From the NCBI GenBank assembly GCA_018613035.1, contig JAGGRA010000039.1, forward strand, positions 57,888-121,887: a DNA stretch of 64,000 nucleotides, given 5' to 3'. Within the stretch, counting starts at the first letter, position 1, and each line of letters starts with the position of its first letter. The DNA comes from Pseudomonas sp. ISL-84. GTDB taxonomy: Bacteria > Bacillota > Bacilli > Bacillales > Cytobacillaceae. The notes under the pieces were generated by a model that made no database searches, had not been told where the DNA came from, and saw nothing but the letters and a program-made list of their open reading frames with translations. This document shows, one piece after another, positions 9,125 to 17,419 of the stretch. A program made the translations under genes and the position numbers.

Positions 9125-9214
9125 TTTAGGGAGGTGATTATAAGAAGTATTATTCGAGCCATTTTTTTAATAATGAATATGACACCAAACTAATAAACGA
9201 GGGGAGAAAGAGAG

Positions 9215-10243
9215 ATGAAAAAACTTTTATCTATTTTTATCATTGCATTAATGGCTTTTGCTTTAATCGGGTGCAGCTCAAGCAGTACTGGAGGCGGAGG
9301 GAATTCCGATTCAAGTTCGGGTTCTGGATCAGATTCAGGATCATCTGGAAAACCGGATAACTATTCCATCATGTTTGCTACGGGAACAACTACTGGAACT
9401 TATTATCCTCTGGGTGCTATTTTCTCTGACTTCTGGAATAAGAAACTGGATTATGTTCAAGCGTCCTCCCAGGCTACAAACGGAAGTGTTCAAAACCTAA
9501 TTTTCATTAAGCAGGGTGAGGCTCAAGTTGCTTTAACACCAACAGGGACTCTATATGAGGGATATAACGGAGAGGCCTCATTTGATGGAAATAAAGTTGA
9601 AAATGTACGCATTTTGGCTGGTCTATATCCAAACGTCAATCATCTGGTAGCAAGAAAAGGTGCAGGTATCGAAACAATCGCTGATGTTGCAGGGAAAAAG
9701 ATCGTTCCAGGTGCAACTGGTAGTGCAACTGAAATTGAAACCCAGCGTGCAATGGAAGCTTATGACGTGGATTATGAAGGGTTAGGCAAAGATTTCGTTG
9801 GGTTTACAGAAGCAACCGACTTGATGAGAAATAAGCAAACAGATGTTGCAATGGTCATGGCTGGGGTTCCAACATCCGCTGTTACTGAAATGCTATCAAC
9901 CGCTGACGGCATGCTGCTTCCTTATTCTCAAGAAGCTGTTGATTATCTAAAAGAAAAGTATCCTTGGACAATGGAGTACACAATTAAAGCAAACAGTTAT
10001 GAGAATCAGCCTGAAGATGTGTTATCAGTTGCTCAAAATAACTTCCTTGTAGGTACAGCGGATATGCCTGACGAAGTAGCTTACGACTTGGTCAAAACTT
10101 TATGGGAAGGATTGGAAGAATTAAAAGGGTCACACGCTGTAATTGAACAATTTGATATTGAAAAGGCATTAGAAGGAACTTCGGGTATTCCAATTCATCC
10201 TGGTGCTGAAAAGTTCTACAAAGAGAAGGGTATTCTTAAGTAA
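9215..10243 (+). CDS. TAXI-family TRAP transporter solute-binding lipoprotein
   Basis: A 342-aa binding protein with a lipoprotein signal (MKKLLSIF..., lipobox LIGC, Cys20) and a Ser/Gly-rich linker. The mature part has the TAXI signature: ATGTTTGTYYPLG, then QAEVA-type QGEAQVAL and a C-terminal helix with PLHPGA-like IPIHPGA. TAXI proteins deliver organic acids to a fused 4TM-12TM TRAP permease driven by an ion gradient. The matching permease is at 17420, nine genes downstream. A cre-like site and a promoter lie upstream, and a strong hairpin follows, which could keep this mRNA segment more abundant. Confidence 0.9.
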   Translation: MKKLLSIFIIALMAFALIGCSSSSTGGGGNSDSSSGSGSDSGSSGKPDNYSIMFATGTTTGTYYPLGAIFSDFWNKKLDYVQASSQATNGSVQNLIFIKQGEAQVALTPTGTLYEGYNGEASFDGNKVENVRILAGLYPNVNHLVARKGAGIETIADVAGKKIVPGATGSATEIETQRAMEAYDVDYEGLGKDFVGFTEATDLMRNKQTDVAMVMAGVPTSAVTEMLSTADGMLLPYSQEAVDYLKEKYPWTMEYTIKANSYENQPEDVLSVAQNNFLVGTADMPDEVAYDLVKTLWEGLEELKGSHAVIEQFDIEKALEGTSGIPIHPGAEKFYKEKGILK

Positions 10244-10258
10244 ATTAGTATGAACACC

Positions 10259-10301
10259 AATATAACTCTATCGGTCGAGTCTGAATCGATAGAGTTATAT
10301 T
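10259..10301 (+). terminator. Long perfect hairpin (terminator or mRNA stabiliser)
   Basis: A 15-bp perfect inverted repeat, AATATAACTCTATCG at 10259-10273 and its complement at 10287-10301, encloses a 13-nt loop. There is no real T-run after it (TGTTACTT). It probably partly terminates transcription or protects the upstream binding-protein mRNA, as often seen between binding proteins and the rest of a transport operon. Confidence 0.65.
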
Positions 10302-10331
10302 GTTACTTAAGCAAAAGGAGGCAGCTGCTAA

Positions 10332-11102
10332 ATGAAGACAGCCGAATTGGAAAAGTATAAAGATAAATTAATGGGTCTGATACCGCCAGAAAGAATCGTA
10401 AAAGTGGAATTTACAAGGCCTTCGCGGGAAATTATAGAAGCTTTTATGGAATTGGATGGACTTACGCCTACAGTTTCAGATGTTCTTGATTCCATGGGTA
10501 TTAAAGGGGCCATTTCAGCAAGCAGGCTGCGCCCTATTATAACAGGCAAAAAGATAGTCGGTCCTGCCGTTACCATCCGCTATATTCCTGAAAGTAACAC
10601 TCCCGATCATGGTTATTACAATATGGAACGGGCAAAGCTTGCGGACAGAGACGTATATGCCGTTGCAGAAAAGGGGGATGTAGCAGTATTCGATGCAGCT
10701 GCGCTGGGAGATGTATCTGTAATGGGAGGGCTCTCAACCCTCGTTGCAAAACAATGGGGAATGGCAGGAAATATAGTAGATGGCGGTGTAAGAGATATTG
10801 ATACCGTTCGTAAATTGGATTATCCGGTCTGGAGTACTGGCCAAACTCCAATTACAGGAAAGTATCGTGTAGAGGCGATGGAAATCAATGGACCCGTTTC
10901 AATTGCAGGTGTCAGGGTAAATCCAGGTGATTTGATTATTGCCGATGACAGTGGGATTGTGGTAGTTCCAGGAACCAAAGCAGAAGAAGTTTTAGAAAAG
11001 ACAATTAATGCCACCAAAAGAGAAGATGAAGTAGTGAGGCTTTTTGAAAGCGGCGCTTCAATTGAAGAAATAACCAGAATCCTGCCGCCGAGCAAATGGT
11101 AA
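10332..11102 (+). CDS. RraA-family aldolase/decarboxylase-like protein
   Basis: The 256-aa protein has the RraA/HMG aldolase fold with the substrate/metal motif NIVDGGVRD (about residues 153-161) and a G-D loop at DVAVFDAA. Family members cleave 4-hydroxy-4-methyl-2-oxoglutarate or 4-carboxy-4-hydroxy-2-oxoadipate to pyruvate plus a 2-oxoacid, or decarboxylate oxaloacetate; some only regulate RNase E. An AAAGGAGG site precedes the ATG. A paralogue lies at 27793. Being followed by a ThDP decarboxylase suggests 2-oxoacid chemistry. Confidence 0.75.
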   Translation: MKTAELEKYKDKLMGLIPPERIVKVEFTRPSREIIEAFMELDGLTPTVSDVLDSMGIKGAISASRLRPIITGKKIVGPAVTIRYIPESNTPDHGYYNMERAKLADRDVYAVAEKGDVAVFDAAALGDVSVMGGLSTLVAKQWGMAGNIVDGGVRDIDTVRKLDYPVWSTGQTPITGKYRVEAMEINGPVSIAGVRVNPGDLIIADDSGIVVVPGTKAEEVLEKTINATKREDEVVRLFESGASIEEITRILPPSKW

Positions 11103-11114
11103 AGGGGGATAAAC

Positions 11115-11639
11115 ATGTCAGCGTTTCAGGATTTAGCATGTGAAGAAATCATTAAAGGGATTGAAGACACAGGGGCTGATTACTTGCTGACTTTGCCATG
11201 CAGCACGATTGGCAAGGTTATTGAACACTTTGAGAACTCGAATGGAATAACTTCGTTCCCAATCAGCCGGGAAGAGGATGGGATAGGAATTGCGTCAGGG
11301 ATCAGTTTAGGCGGACAATTTCCAATAATGCTTATCCAGGATACAGGAATCGGGAATTCAATTCTGGCCCTCACCACGTTTGCTCAGGCCTATCATGTTC
11401 CTATGCTTATTTTGGTTACTCGCAGAGGCGGATTCGGTGAGATTAATTCCGCAGTTAATTTGTTTTCAGAACCGCTGCCGGAGATTTTGGATGCAGCAAG
11501 AGTTAAAACGTTTAAACTTGATTATCGTGTTCCCTTGAAAGAATGGAGTACAGCCATTAAGCAAGGGGCTAAGTATGCCAAGGATACACATCGCCCGATT
11601 ATTGTGATGTTCAATATTAAAGGGGGTGCGGAACAATGA
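11115..11639 (+). CDS. ThDP-dependent decarboxylase, alpha subunit (sulfopyruvate decarboxylase ComD-like)
   Basis: This 174-aa protein is the PYR (pyrimidine-binding) domain of a split ThDP enzyme; the Glu that activates the cofactor is in SREEDGIGIASG (about residue 53). Its size and separation from the PP domain match ComD of sulfopyruvate decarboxylase and the N half of phosphonopyruvate decarboxylase. These enzymes turn a 3-substituted pyruvate into the aldehyde. It overlaps the beta gene by ATGA, consistent with a 1:1 complex. The actual substrate may be another 2-oxoacid. Confidence 0.75.
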   Translation: MSAFQDLACEEIIKGIEDTGADYLLTLPCSTIGKVIEHFENSNGITSFPISREEDGIGIASGISLGGQFPIMLIQDTGIGNSILALTTFAQAYHVPMLILVTRRGGFGEINSAVNLFSEPLPEILDAARVKTFKLDYRVPLKEWSTAIKQGAKYAKDTHRPIIVMFNIKGGAEQ

Positions 11640-12199
11640 TGTCTAGACTGGATGCTCTTAAAATCCTGTTTAAATATACAGAGAATATACCTGTCATTTC
11701 TTCTTGCGGGAATACTTCGAGAGAGTGGGCAAGTCTTGGAAGACGGGATAACCATTTATATATGGTGGACACCATGGGGTTAACTCCATCTGTTGCAATC
11801 GGTGTCAGCTTGACTTTAGAAAAGAAAGGATTTAAAAAGTGTATTGGCATTGAAGGGGACGGCGGTGTTCTAATGAACCCCAATTCTTTGGCATCAGCCA
11901 GCTATTTGAACCCGCGCAAATGGATGCTGATTGTTTTTGATAATGAATGTTTTGCCTCGACCGGAGGGCAATGCTCTTTGGCAAGCCGCATTGATATAGC
12001 CAAAGTAGCAGAAGGTTTTAATTTAAGAACGATTCAGACAGATAATGCCGATGACTTTGAAAAGGCGGTTCAGAATTCCATCGAAGAGGATGGACCTATT
12101 GTTATACATGCAAAAATTAATCAGGAAAATCAAAAGAATCCTTTTATAAATGACGATCCTGCTGTACTGTCGTATAAATTTTCGAGCTTCCTAAATTAA
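11636..12199 (+). CDS. ThDP-dependent decarboxylase, beta subunit (ComE-like)
   Basis: The 187-aa protein is the PP (diphosphate-binding) domain. The ThDP/Mg motif begins at GDGGVLMN (about residue 79) and ends at FDNECF about 30 residues later, the usual GDG...N spacing. It pairs with the preceding PYR subunit to form the active site at the interface. A hairpin terminator follows 12 nt after the stop, so the operon from 9215 may partly end here. ComE and phosphonopyruvate decarboxylase C-domains are the closest families I can name. Confidence 0.75.
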   Translation: MMSRLDALKILFKYTENIPVISSCGNTSREWASLGRRDNHLYMVDTMGLTPSVAIGVSLTLEKKGFKKCIGIEGDGGVLMNPNSLASASYLNPRKWMLIVFDNECFASTGGQCSLASRIDIAKVAEGFNLRTIQTDNADDFEKAVQNSIEEDGPIVIHAKINQENQKNPFINDDPAVLSYKFSSFLN

Positions 12200-12210
12200 T
12201 AGAAAATAAA

Positions 12211-12250
12211 AAAACTGTATAGGGAAGTAACTTTCTCTATACAGTCTTAA
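12211..12250 (+). terminator. Hairpin terminator
   Basis: ACTGTATAGGGAA and TTTCTCTATACAGT form a stem of about 13 bp (one G-T pair) with a small loop at 12214-12245, followed by CTTAACAG, a weak T-run. It separates the decarboxylase genes from the hydroxyacid dehydrogenase. Confidence 0.65.
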
Positions 12251-12309
12251 CAGATTGTATTTTAATCATAAAACGCAAGGCTCCAAATGTAAAATAGAAA
12301 TTCAAAATA

Positions 12310-12324
12310 TTTTTTCAGAAAACT
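12310..12324 (+). promoter_or_regulatory. Possible CodY-box-like site
   Basis: TTTTTTCAGAAAACT matches the CodY consensus AATTTTCWGAAAATT at 12 of 15 positions, 31 bp upstream of the hydroxyacid dehydrogenase start. Matches of this quality occur by chance in AT-rich DNA. Confidence 0.25.
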
Positions 12325-12354
12325 TCGAAAAACATGATATTGAGGGGGATATAA

Positions 12355-13305
12355 ATGAAAGCTTTAGTCATAGACCACATTCATGAGGAGGGTATTACCC
12401 TACTAAAACAATATTGTGAAGTAGACTTTAAACACGGTCTATCACAGGAAGAACTGGCTGCCATAGTAGGGAATTATGATATATTGCTTGGCCGTGCAAC
12501 CCATTTAACAGGCAGAATAGAAAAACCATTACTGGAAAACAGCGGAAAACTAAAAGTAATAGGAATTGCATCTGTCGGACTTGATCAGTTTGATCAGGAC
12601 TACATAGCTTCAAAAGGGATTAAGTTAATAAATCTTCCAGGTGTCAACTCAGCATCTGTGGCAGAACATACTGTTTCTCTTCTCTTGTGTGGAATGAGGC
12701 ATATCCTCCTTGCCTATCAGCAAATGAAAGAGTCTATCTGGAATAAACATGGATTCACTTCTGCTTTGGAACTGTACGGCAAAACAGTTGGCATTATTGG
12801 ATTTGGAAATATTGGAAAAAACGTAAGTGCTATTTTGAAGAATGGTTTTAATATGAAGGTGCTGGCATATGATCCATACATTGATGAAGTAGAAGCACAA
12901 GCTGGCGGAGCAAAATTAGTGTCACTTGAAGAACTGCTGGCACAATCGGATGTTGTAACAATCCATGCCCCCCTAACAGATGAAACTTTTCATATGATTG
13001 GCGAAGAAGAAATGAAAAAGATGAAAAAGGATGCCGTACTGCTAAACGCAGGGCGAGGCGGGATTATTGATGAAGATGCATTATATAAATTTTTAAGTAA
13101 TAATCACCTGCGATTCGCAGGACTTGACGTTCAGGAATCAGAACCTTGCTACCATTCACCATTATTTTCCCTTGATAACTTTATTGCAACCCCGCACATT
13201 GCTGGGCTGACATATGACGCTTTGAGCAGGGCGGGCAAAAGAGTTGTAATTGAATGTCTTGAATACCTCAATGTCGAAGTGGATGCCATTACCCCCGGCG
13301 CCTGA
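12355..13305 (+). CDS. D-2-hydroxyacid dehydrogenase (SerA-like)
   Basis: The 316-aa enzyme has the D-isomer 2-hydroxyacid dehydrogenase layout: a flavodoxin-like substrate domain, then the Rossmann motif GIIGFGNIG (about 143-151). The catalytic Arg is in NAGRGGIID, Glu follows in QESEP, and His is in TPHIAG. It interconverts a 2-hydroxyacid and its 2-oxoacid with NAD(P)H. Beside a ComDE-like decarboxylase it could supply the 2-oxoacid substrate, as SlcC does in sulfolactate catabolism. GAGGGGGAT sets the start. Confidence 0.85.
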   Translation: MKALVIDHIHEEGITLLKQYCEVDFKHGLSQEELAAIVGNYDILLGRATHLTGRIEKPLLENSGKLKVIGIASVGLDQFDQDYIASKGIKLINLPGVNSASVAEHTVSLLLCGMRHILLAYQQMKESIWNKHGFTSALELYGKTVGIIGFGNIGKNVSAILKNGFNMKVLAYDPYIDEVEAQAGGAKLVSLEELLAQSDVVTIHAPLTDETFHMIGEEEMKKMKKDAVLLNAGRGGIIDEDALYKFLSNNHLRFAGLDVQESEPCYHSPLFSLDNFIATPHIAGLTYDALSRAGKRVVIECLEYLNVEVDAITPGA

Positions 13306-13330
13306 TTAAATGAAAGGAGGCCCGGTTAAC

Positions 13331-14875
13331 ATGAATTTTAATGAACTTCTTCTGGCTGGAAATATTAATTATCCCCACAATATATTTTTAAGATTTGAAG
13401 AAGAATGCTATACCTATGCAGACATGTGGAAAATCACGAACAGGCTGGCAAACGGGTTCTTAAAAAGTGGAATTAAGAAAGGTGACCATGTTTCCATTAT
13501 TCTATCAAATCGGCCAGAGTTTATTTGGAGCTGGTTTGCATTGGCGAAGATTGGTGCAATTGCTGTAACGATTGATACACGTTTAAAAGGTTCCTTATTG
13601 CAGCATCAATTAAAAAATAGTGAAAGCATGGCAATCATAACAGAGGAAGAGTTTCTCCCTGCCATACTTGATATGGATATCGATCGCTTAATAATCGTGT
13701 CGGATAAAGAAATGGCAGGCAGTGAAATCGATTTGATCCATTTTAATTGTTTATTAAACGAAAATGAAGTTGATTCAGGCTTAATTGAATATACTCTTCA
13801 GTCTGGATGGCCTCTAACGATCGTTTATACTTCAGGAACTACCGGCCCCGCTAAAGGAGTCGTGAATCCACACGAAACTTTTGTATTATCGGGCAAAGAT
13901 ATAGGAGATGCAGTCGGAATGAACCAGACTGATAATTTATATTTATTTTTGCCCCTTTTTCATGCCAATCCCCAATTAATGGGCATACCCGCTTTGCTTT
14001 TAAATGGGGCAACGGTCGTTTTGGGAAGGAAATTTTCAGCTTCTTCTTTTTGGGATACGGTCAACCATTATCATGTTACCCTTTTCACCTATGTTGGGAC
14101 AGTATTAAGCATACTGGATAAAGTGACACCGCCAAAGGTTCACACCAGTTTGAGGACGGCTTATGGCGGCGGTGCACCAGAGGACATTTGGAGAAGCCTT
14201 GAGAATAAAACAAATGCCCGAATAATGGAAGGCTATGGGATGGCTGAAATTGGCGGCTTTGCTATTATGAATTCCTTGAAAGAGTCAAAGATTGGGAGCA
14301 TTGGCAAACCGCGTGAACTATATGACATTCGCATTTTTGATGACCATGACTGCGAGTTGCCTGCTGGGGAAGTGGGGGAAATTGTTGTACGTCCCAAAGT
14401 TCCGTTTTCGATGTTCACTTCCTATTTTAATATGGAGAAAAACACATTATCAGCTATGGGGAATTTATGGTTCCACACGGGTGATTTGGCTAAGAAAGAT
14501 CCAAATGGTTTCTTCTATTTCAAGGGAAGAAAGAAAAATATGATTCGCAGAAAAGGAGAAAATATTTCCGCCTATGACATAGAAAATATCGTACAGCAGC
14601 ATCCAAGTATCCTGGAAAACGCAGTCGTACCGATTCCAGATGAAATTGCCGGACAAGAGGCTAAATTAAGTGTTGTCTGCAAAAAAGGAGAAGAGGTTTC
14701 CATTGAGGAATTATATATGTGGTTGCTGGAAAACCTGCCGTCCCATATGGTTCCAAGGTACTTGGAAATCAGGGAAGCCTTTGAGAAGACATCATCAGAA
14801 AAAATTAAGCTCCAGGTGCTCATTGATGAAGGAATTAAACATGTATGGGATGGGGAAGAAAAAATAAGCAGATAA
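13331..14875 (+). CDS. AMP-forming acyl-CoA synthetase
   Basis: This 514-aa member of the ANL superfamily activates a carboxylic acid to its CoA thioester through an acyl-AMP. The P-loop-like core YTSGTTGPAKGV (about 168-179), the GYGMAE motif, and the hinge FHTGDLAKKD with KGRKKNMIRRKGEN are present. The C-terminal catalytic Lys is expected in SSEKIKLQ near the end. The ATG at 13331 is preferred over 13310 because AAAGGAGG lies between them. It sits with enoyl-CoA hydratase and dehydrogenase genes for a beta-oxidation-like route. Confidence 0.85.
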   Translation: MNFNELLLAGNINYPHNIFLRFEEECYTYADMWKITNRLANGFLKSGIKKGDHVSIILSNRPEFIWSWFALAKIGAIAVTIDTRLKGSLLQHQLKNSESMAIITEEEFLPAILDMDIDRLIIVSDKEMAGSEIDLIHFNCLLNENEVDSGLIEYTLQSGWPLTIVYTSGTTGPAKGVVNPHETFVLSGKDIGDAVGMNQTDNLYLFLPLFHANPQLMGIPALLLNGATVVLGRKFSASSFWDTVNHYHVTLFTYVGTVLSILDKVTPPKVHTSLRTAYGGGAPEDIWRSLENKTNARIMEGYGMAEIGGFAIMNSLKESKIGSIGKPRELYDIRIFDDHDCELPAGEVGEIVVRPKVPFSMFTSYFNMEKNTLSAMGNLWFHTGDLAKKDPNGFFYFKGRKKNMIRRKGENISAYDIENIVQQHPSILENAVVPIPDEIAGQEAKLSVVCKKGEEVSIEELYMWLLENLPSHMVPRYLEIREAFEKTSSEKIKLQVLIDEGIKHVWDGEEKISR

Positions 14876-14889
14876 AAGGAGTTTTTATA

Positions 14890-15696
14890 ATGGAAAATAA
14901 TCATATTGTATTTGAAAATCTTACAGAAGAAATTGCCGTTCTTAGATTAAATAGGCCGGATTTTCTAAATTCATTTAGCCACGAGATGATTGCGGACTGG
15001 TATAAATCACTAGTGGAATTTAAAGAGAATGATAATTTAAAGGTGCTCATCCTAACAGGTACAGGGAAGGCGTTCTCTGCAGGAGGAGATATTAAAGCAT
15101 TATCAAATGGGGAGGGCTTTATAGGAGACCCTAAAGAGGATTTATGGGGTGATGCCGTTAAGAGAAAAGCTTCCTTGTGGGAAAACATTCAGAAAATCCC
15201 TCTATTATTAGAAGAAATTGATAAGCCGGTAATTGCTTGCATAAACGGCGATGCCATTGGCGCCGGGCTGGATATGGCCCTCATGTGTGATATTCGTTTT
15301 TGTGCAGACCATGCAAGACTTGGAGAAGGATACATCCATCTGGGACTTGTGCCTGGAGATGGAGGCGGATACTTCCTTCCTAAAATAGTGGGAGAATCAA
15401 AAGCACTGGAGTTATTGTGGACAGGAGAAAGATTAAATGCAGAGAAGGCTTTAGAGATCGGGCTAGTCGATTATGTATATGAGAAAGATTTAGTGTTAGA
15501 TAAGGCACTTGAATTTGCAAAGGTCTTATGCTCAAAGCCACAGAATGCAATAAGGATGATTAAAAGGCTTGTAAAAAACCATAACAACGTCAGTCTGAGG
15601 AACCACCTGGATATGGTATCTTCGCATATGGCTGTTGTAACAGATACACATGAATATATGGCTCTACTGGAACAAATGAAAAACAAACGAAAGTAA
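14890..15696 (+). CDS. Enoyl-CoA hydratase/isomerase family protein
   Basis: The 268-aa crotonase-fold protein has the oxyanion-hole loops GKAFSAGGDIKAL (about 62-74) and INGDAIGAGLDMAL (about 118-131). A GEGYIHLGLVPGDGG segment follows, where hydratases carry their second catalytic Glu (E-x-x-x-G-x-x-P-x-x-G); the aligned residues here are worth modelling. It hydrates 2-enoyl-CoA, or has a related lyase or isomerase role. The ATG at 14890 follows AAAAGGAG and leaves a short gap after the synthetase. Confidence 0.8.
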   Translation: MENNHIVFENLTEEIAVLRLNRPDFLNSFSHEMIADWYKSLVEFKENDNLKVLILTGTGKAFSAGGDIKALSNGEGFIGDPKEDLWGDAVKRKASLWENIQKIPLLLEEIDKPVIACINGDAIGAGLDMALMCDIRFCADHARLGEGYIHLGLVPGDGGGYFLPKIVGESKALELLWTGERLNAEKALEIGLVDYVYEKDLVLDKALEFAKVLCSKPQNAIRMIKRLVKNHNNVSLRNHLDMVSSHMAVVTDTHEYMALLEQMKNKRK

Positions 15697-15706
15697 GGTG
15701 CATAGC

Positions 15707-16837
15707 TTGAAACTTCAATTGACTGAAGAGCAGCTTAAACTTCAGAATGAAATTCGGGATTTTACAAGAGAAAAAATAGTTCCCACAGCGGATGAGAGAG
15801 ACCGCGAGGATGTGTATCCAAGAGAAATAATTAAAGAAATGGCCGCACAGGGTTATACAGCTCTTACAGTGCCCGAGAAATATAATGGTTTAAATCGTTC
15901 CAAAATCGATGCTTGTATTTTAATGGAAGAGGTGGCGTACGGCTGTGCAGCAACAGCCATATCGCTGATTACGATTTTTCAGGCTGAAACCATGCTCATG
16001 TTGTTTGGTAATGAAAAAGTTAAAAACCATTACCTGCCGCTTTTTAGAGAAGGATTAATTGCTTCATATTCTTTAACAGAATCCAAAAGAGGATCGGATA
16101 TCAGAAGTGTTGATACAAAAGCAGTTAAACAGGGCGAGAGCTGGATCATAAATGGCAAAAAAACATTTATTACATCCGGCTCTGCAGCCGAATTTTTTAT
16201 TTTGCTGGCTGAAACAGAGAAAGGGGTTTCGATCTTTGCGGTTGACCGTGACCTTCCAGGAATAACCACTGAAATTGGTGATAATTCACAGACGATAGGC
16301 CTTCGCAACGGGCCGCATGTGGATGCATATTTTGAAAATGTCGCTATTCCGGATTATTGTCTTATCGGAGAGGAAGGAAAAGGGGTTAAGCAAGCCGTCA
16401 TTACACTTAATAATAGCAGGACTGCAGCAGCTGCTATCAGTGTAGGCATTGCCAGGGCAGCCTACGAACAGAGCTTGGAGTGGGTGTCATCCAGAAAAGC
16501 ATTTGACCAGTCTGTAATCGATTTTCAGGGCATCCAGTGGATGTTTGCAGACATGCTTATGAATATAAATGCTTCCAGGCTATTAACCTATCAGGCTGCT
16601 TACTTACATGATATTGGAAAAGCTTCTATTTCTGAATCCAGCCAGGCGAAACTATTTGCCGGACAAATGGCTACAAAGGTATGCTCTGATGCCATTCAAG
16701 TATGCGGGGCTTATGGAACAACTATAAATGCCCCTTTTGGCCGCTACTTAAGAGATGCAAAATCTTATGAGATCGCAGGCGGAAGCAATGAGATATTAAG
16801 AAACACTATTGGGAAGGAAATCAAGAAGTCGTTATAA
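15707..16837 (+). CDS. Acyl-CoA dehydrogenase-like protein lacking the usual catalytic Glu
   Basis: A 376-aa protein with the family fold: LTESKRGSDIRS, GKKTFITSG, and a C-terminal RDAKSYEIAGGSNEI. At the place where short-chain enzymes have Glu (YEG) it has Gly358, and at the alternative isovaleryl-CoA-dehydrogenase position it has Ser237 (LNNSR instead of LDLER). It may use another base or act as a reductase or non-redox protein. The start is uncertain: TTG 15707 has TAAGGTG upstream, while GTG 15698 has none. A terminator-less, AT-rich gap follows. Confidence 0.75.
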   Translation: MKLQLTEEQLKLQNEIRDFTREKIVPTADERDREDVYPREIIKEMAAQGYTALTVPEKYNGLNRSKIDACILMEEVAYGCAATAISLITIFQAETMLMLFGNEKVKNHYLPLFREGLIASYSLTESKRGSDIRSVDTKAVKQGESWIINGKKTFITSGSAAEFFILLAETEKGVSIFAVDRDLPGITTEIGDNSQTIGLRNGPHVDAYFENVAIPDYCLIGEEGKGVKQAVITLNNSRTAAAAISVGIARAAYEQSLEWVSSRKAFDQSVIDFQGIQWMFADMLMNINASRLLTYQAAYLHDIGKASISESSQAKLFAGQMATKVCSDAIQVCGAYGTTINAPFGRYLRDAKSYEIAGGSNEILRNTIGKEIKKSL

Positions 16838-16975
16838 AAATTATATTCATAAAATTTTAAATAAATAAAATATATAAAATTATTATAATTTTTAAATAAT
16901 TATAGATTTTTATCTAGCATTTATTATAAAATTAAATAAAACAAAGAGAAATATTGAAAATGAGAATATTAAAAG
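16838..16975. promoter_or_regulatory. Extremely AT-rich intergenic stretch
   Basis: About 135 bp almost free of G and C lies between the dehydrogenase and thioesterase genes. It probably contains a promoter, but the composition makes -10-like matches meaningless. AAAAGGTGG at 16972-16980 is the ribosome site of the next gene. Confidence 0.4.
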
Positions 16976-16986
16976 GTGGTTTCAAC

Positions 16987-17388
16987 ATGTTAACTGAGAA
17001 ATTGAAAACGCTCTCATCTTCGCCGGTATGGAATCATATTGGGCTTGAACTGGAATATGCTGAGAGCGGAAAGTCAAAGGTTTCCATGCCTGTGAAAAAA
17101 GAATTTCTGCAGATTTTCGAAAAAGTCCATGGCGGGATATTGGCAACTCTTTTAGATGCTACGATGGCTTCGGCCATTAATTCTGTTTTGGAAGACCATG
17201 TTTTTTCTGTGACTGCTGAAATGAAAATCCAATACTTACGGCCAGCAACAGGCAGGATTCTGATCGGAAAAGGAGAGGTAATCCAGAATGGAAATACTGT
17301 AACAATCTGCAAAAGTGAAATTTATGATGAACAGGACAAAATGGTGGCATTTGCAACCGGGACATTTGTTAATAAAAGAAAGACCTAG
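16987..17388 (+). CDS. PaaI-family hotdog thioesterase
   Basis: This 133-aa single hotdog domain has the PaaI signature KVHGGILATLLDATMASAI (about 38-56) with the Asp expected to polarise the catalytic water. It would hydrolyse an acyl-CoA, perhaps to recycle CoA from dead-end intermediates. The ATG at 16987 is set by AAAAGGTGG. It lies directly before the TRAP permease. A similar thioesterase is at 39749. Confidence 0.8.
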   Translation: MLTEKLKTLSSSPVWNHIGLELEYAESGKSKVSMPVKKEFLQIFEKVHGGILATLLDATMASAINSVLEDHVFSVTAEMKIQYLRPATGRILIGKGEVIQNGNTVTICKSEIYDEQDKMVAFATGTFVNKRKT

Positions 17389-17419
17389 AATATTGCGATC
17401 TATTAAGGAGGAATGAACG

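Noticed and set aside
9121..9190. Possible small gene after GGGAGGTGAT upstream of the TAXI gene
   Set aside because: The ribosome-like motif is not followed by a normal start codon with a frame of useful length.
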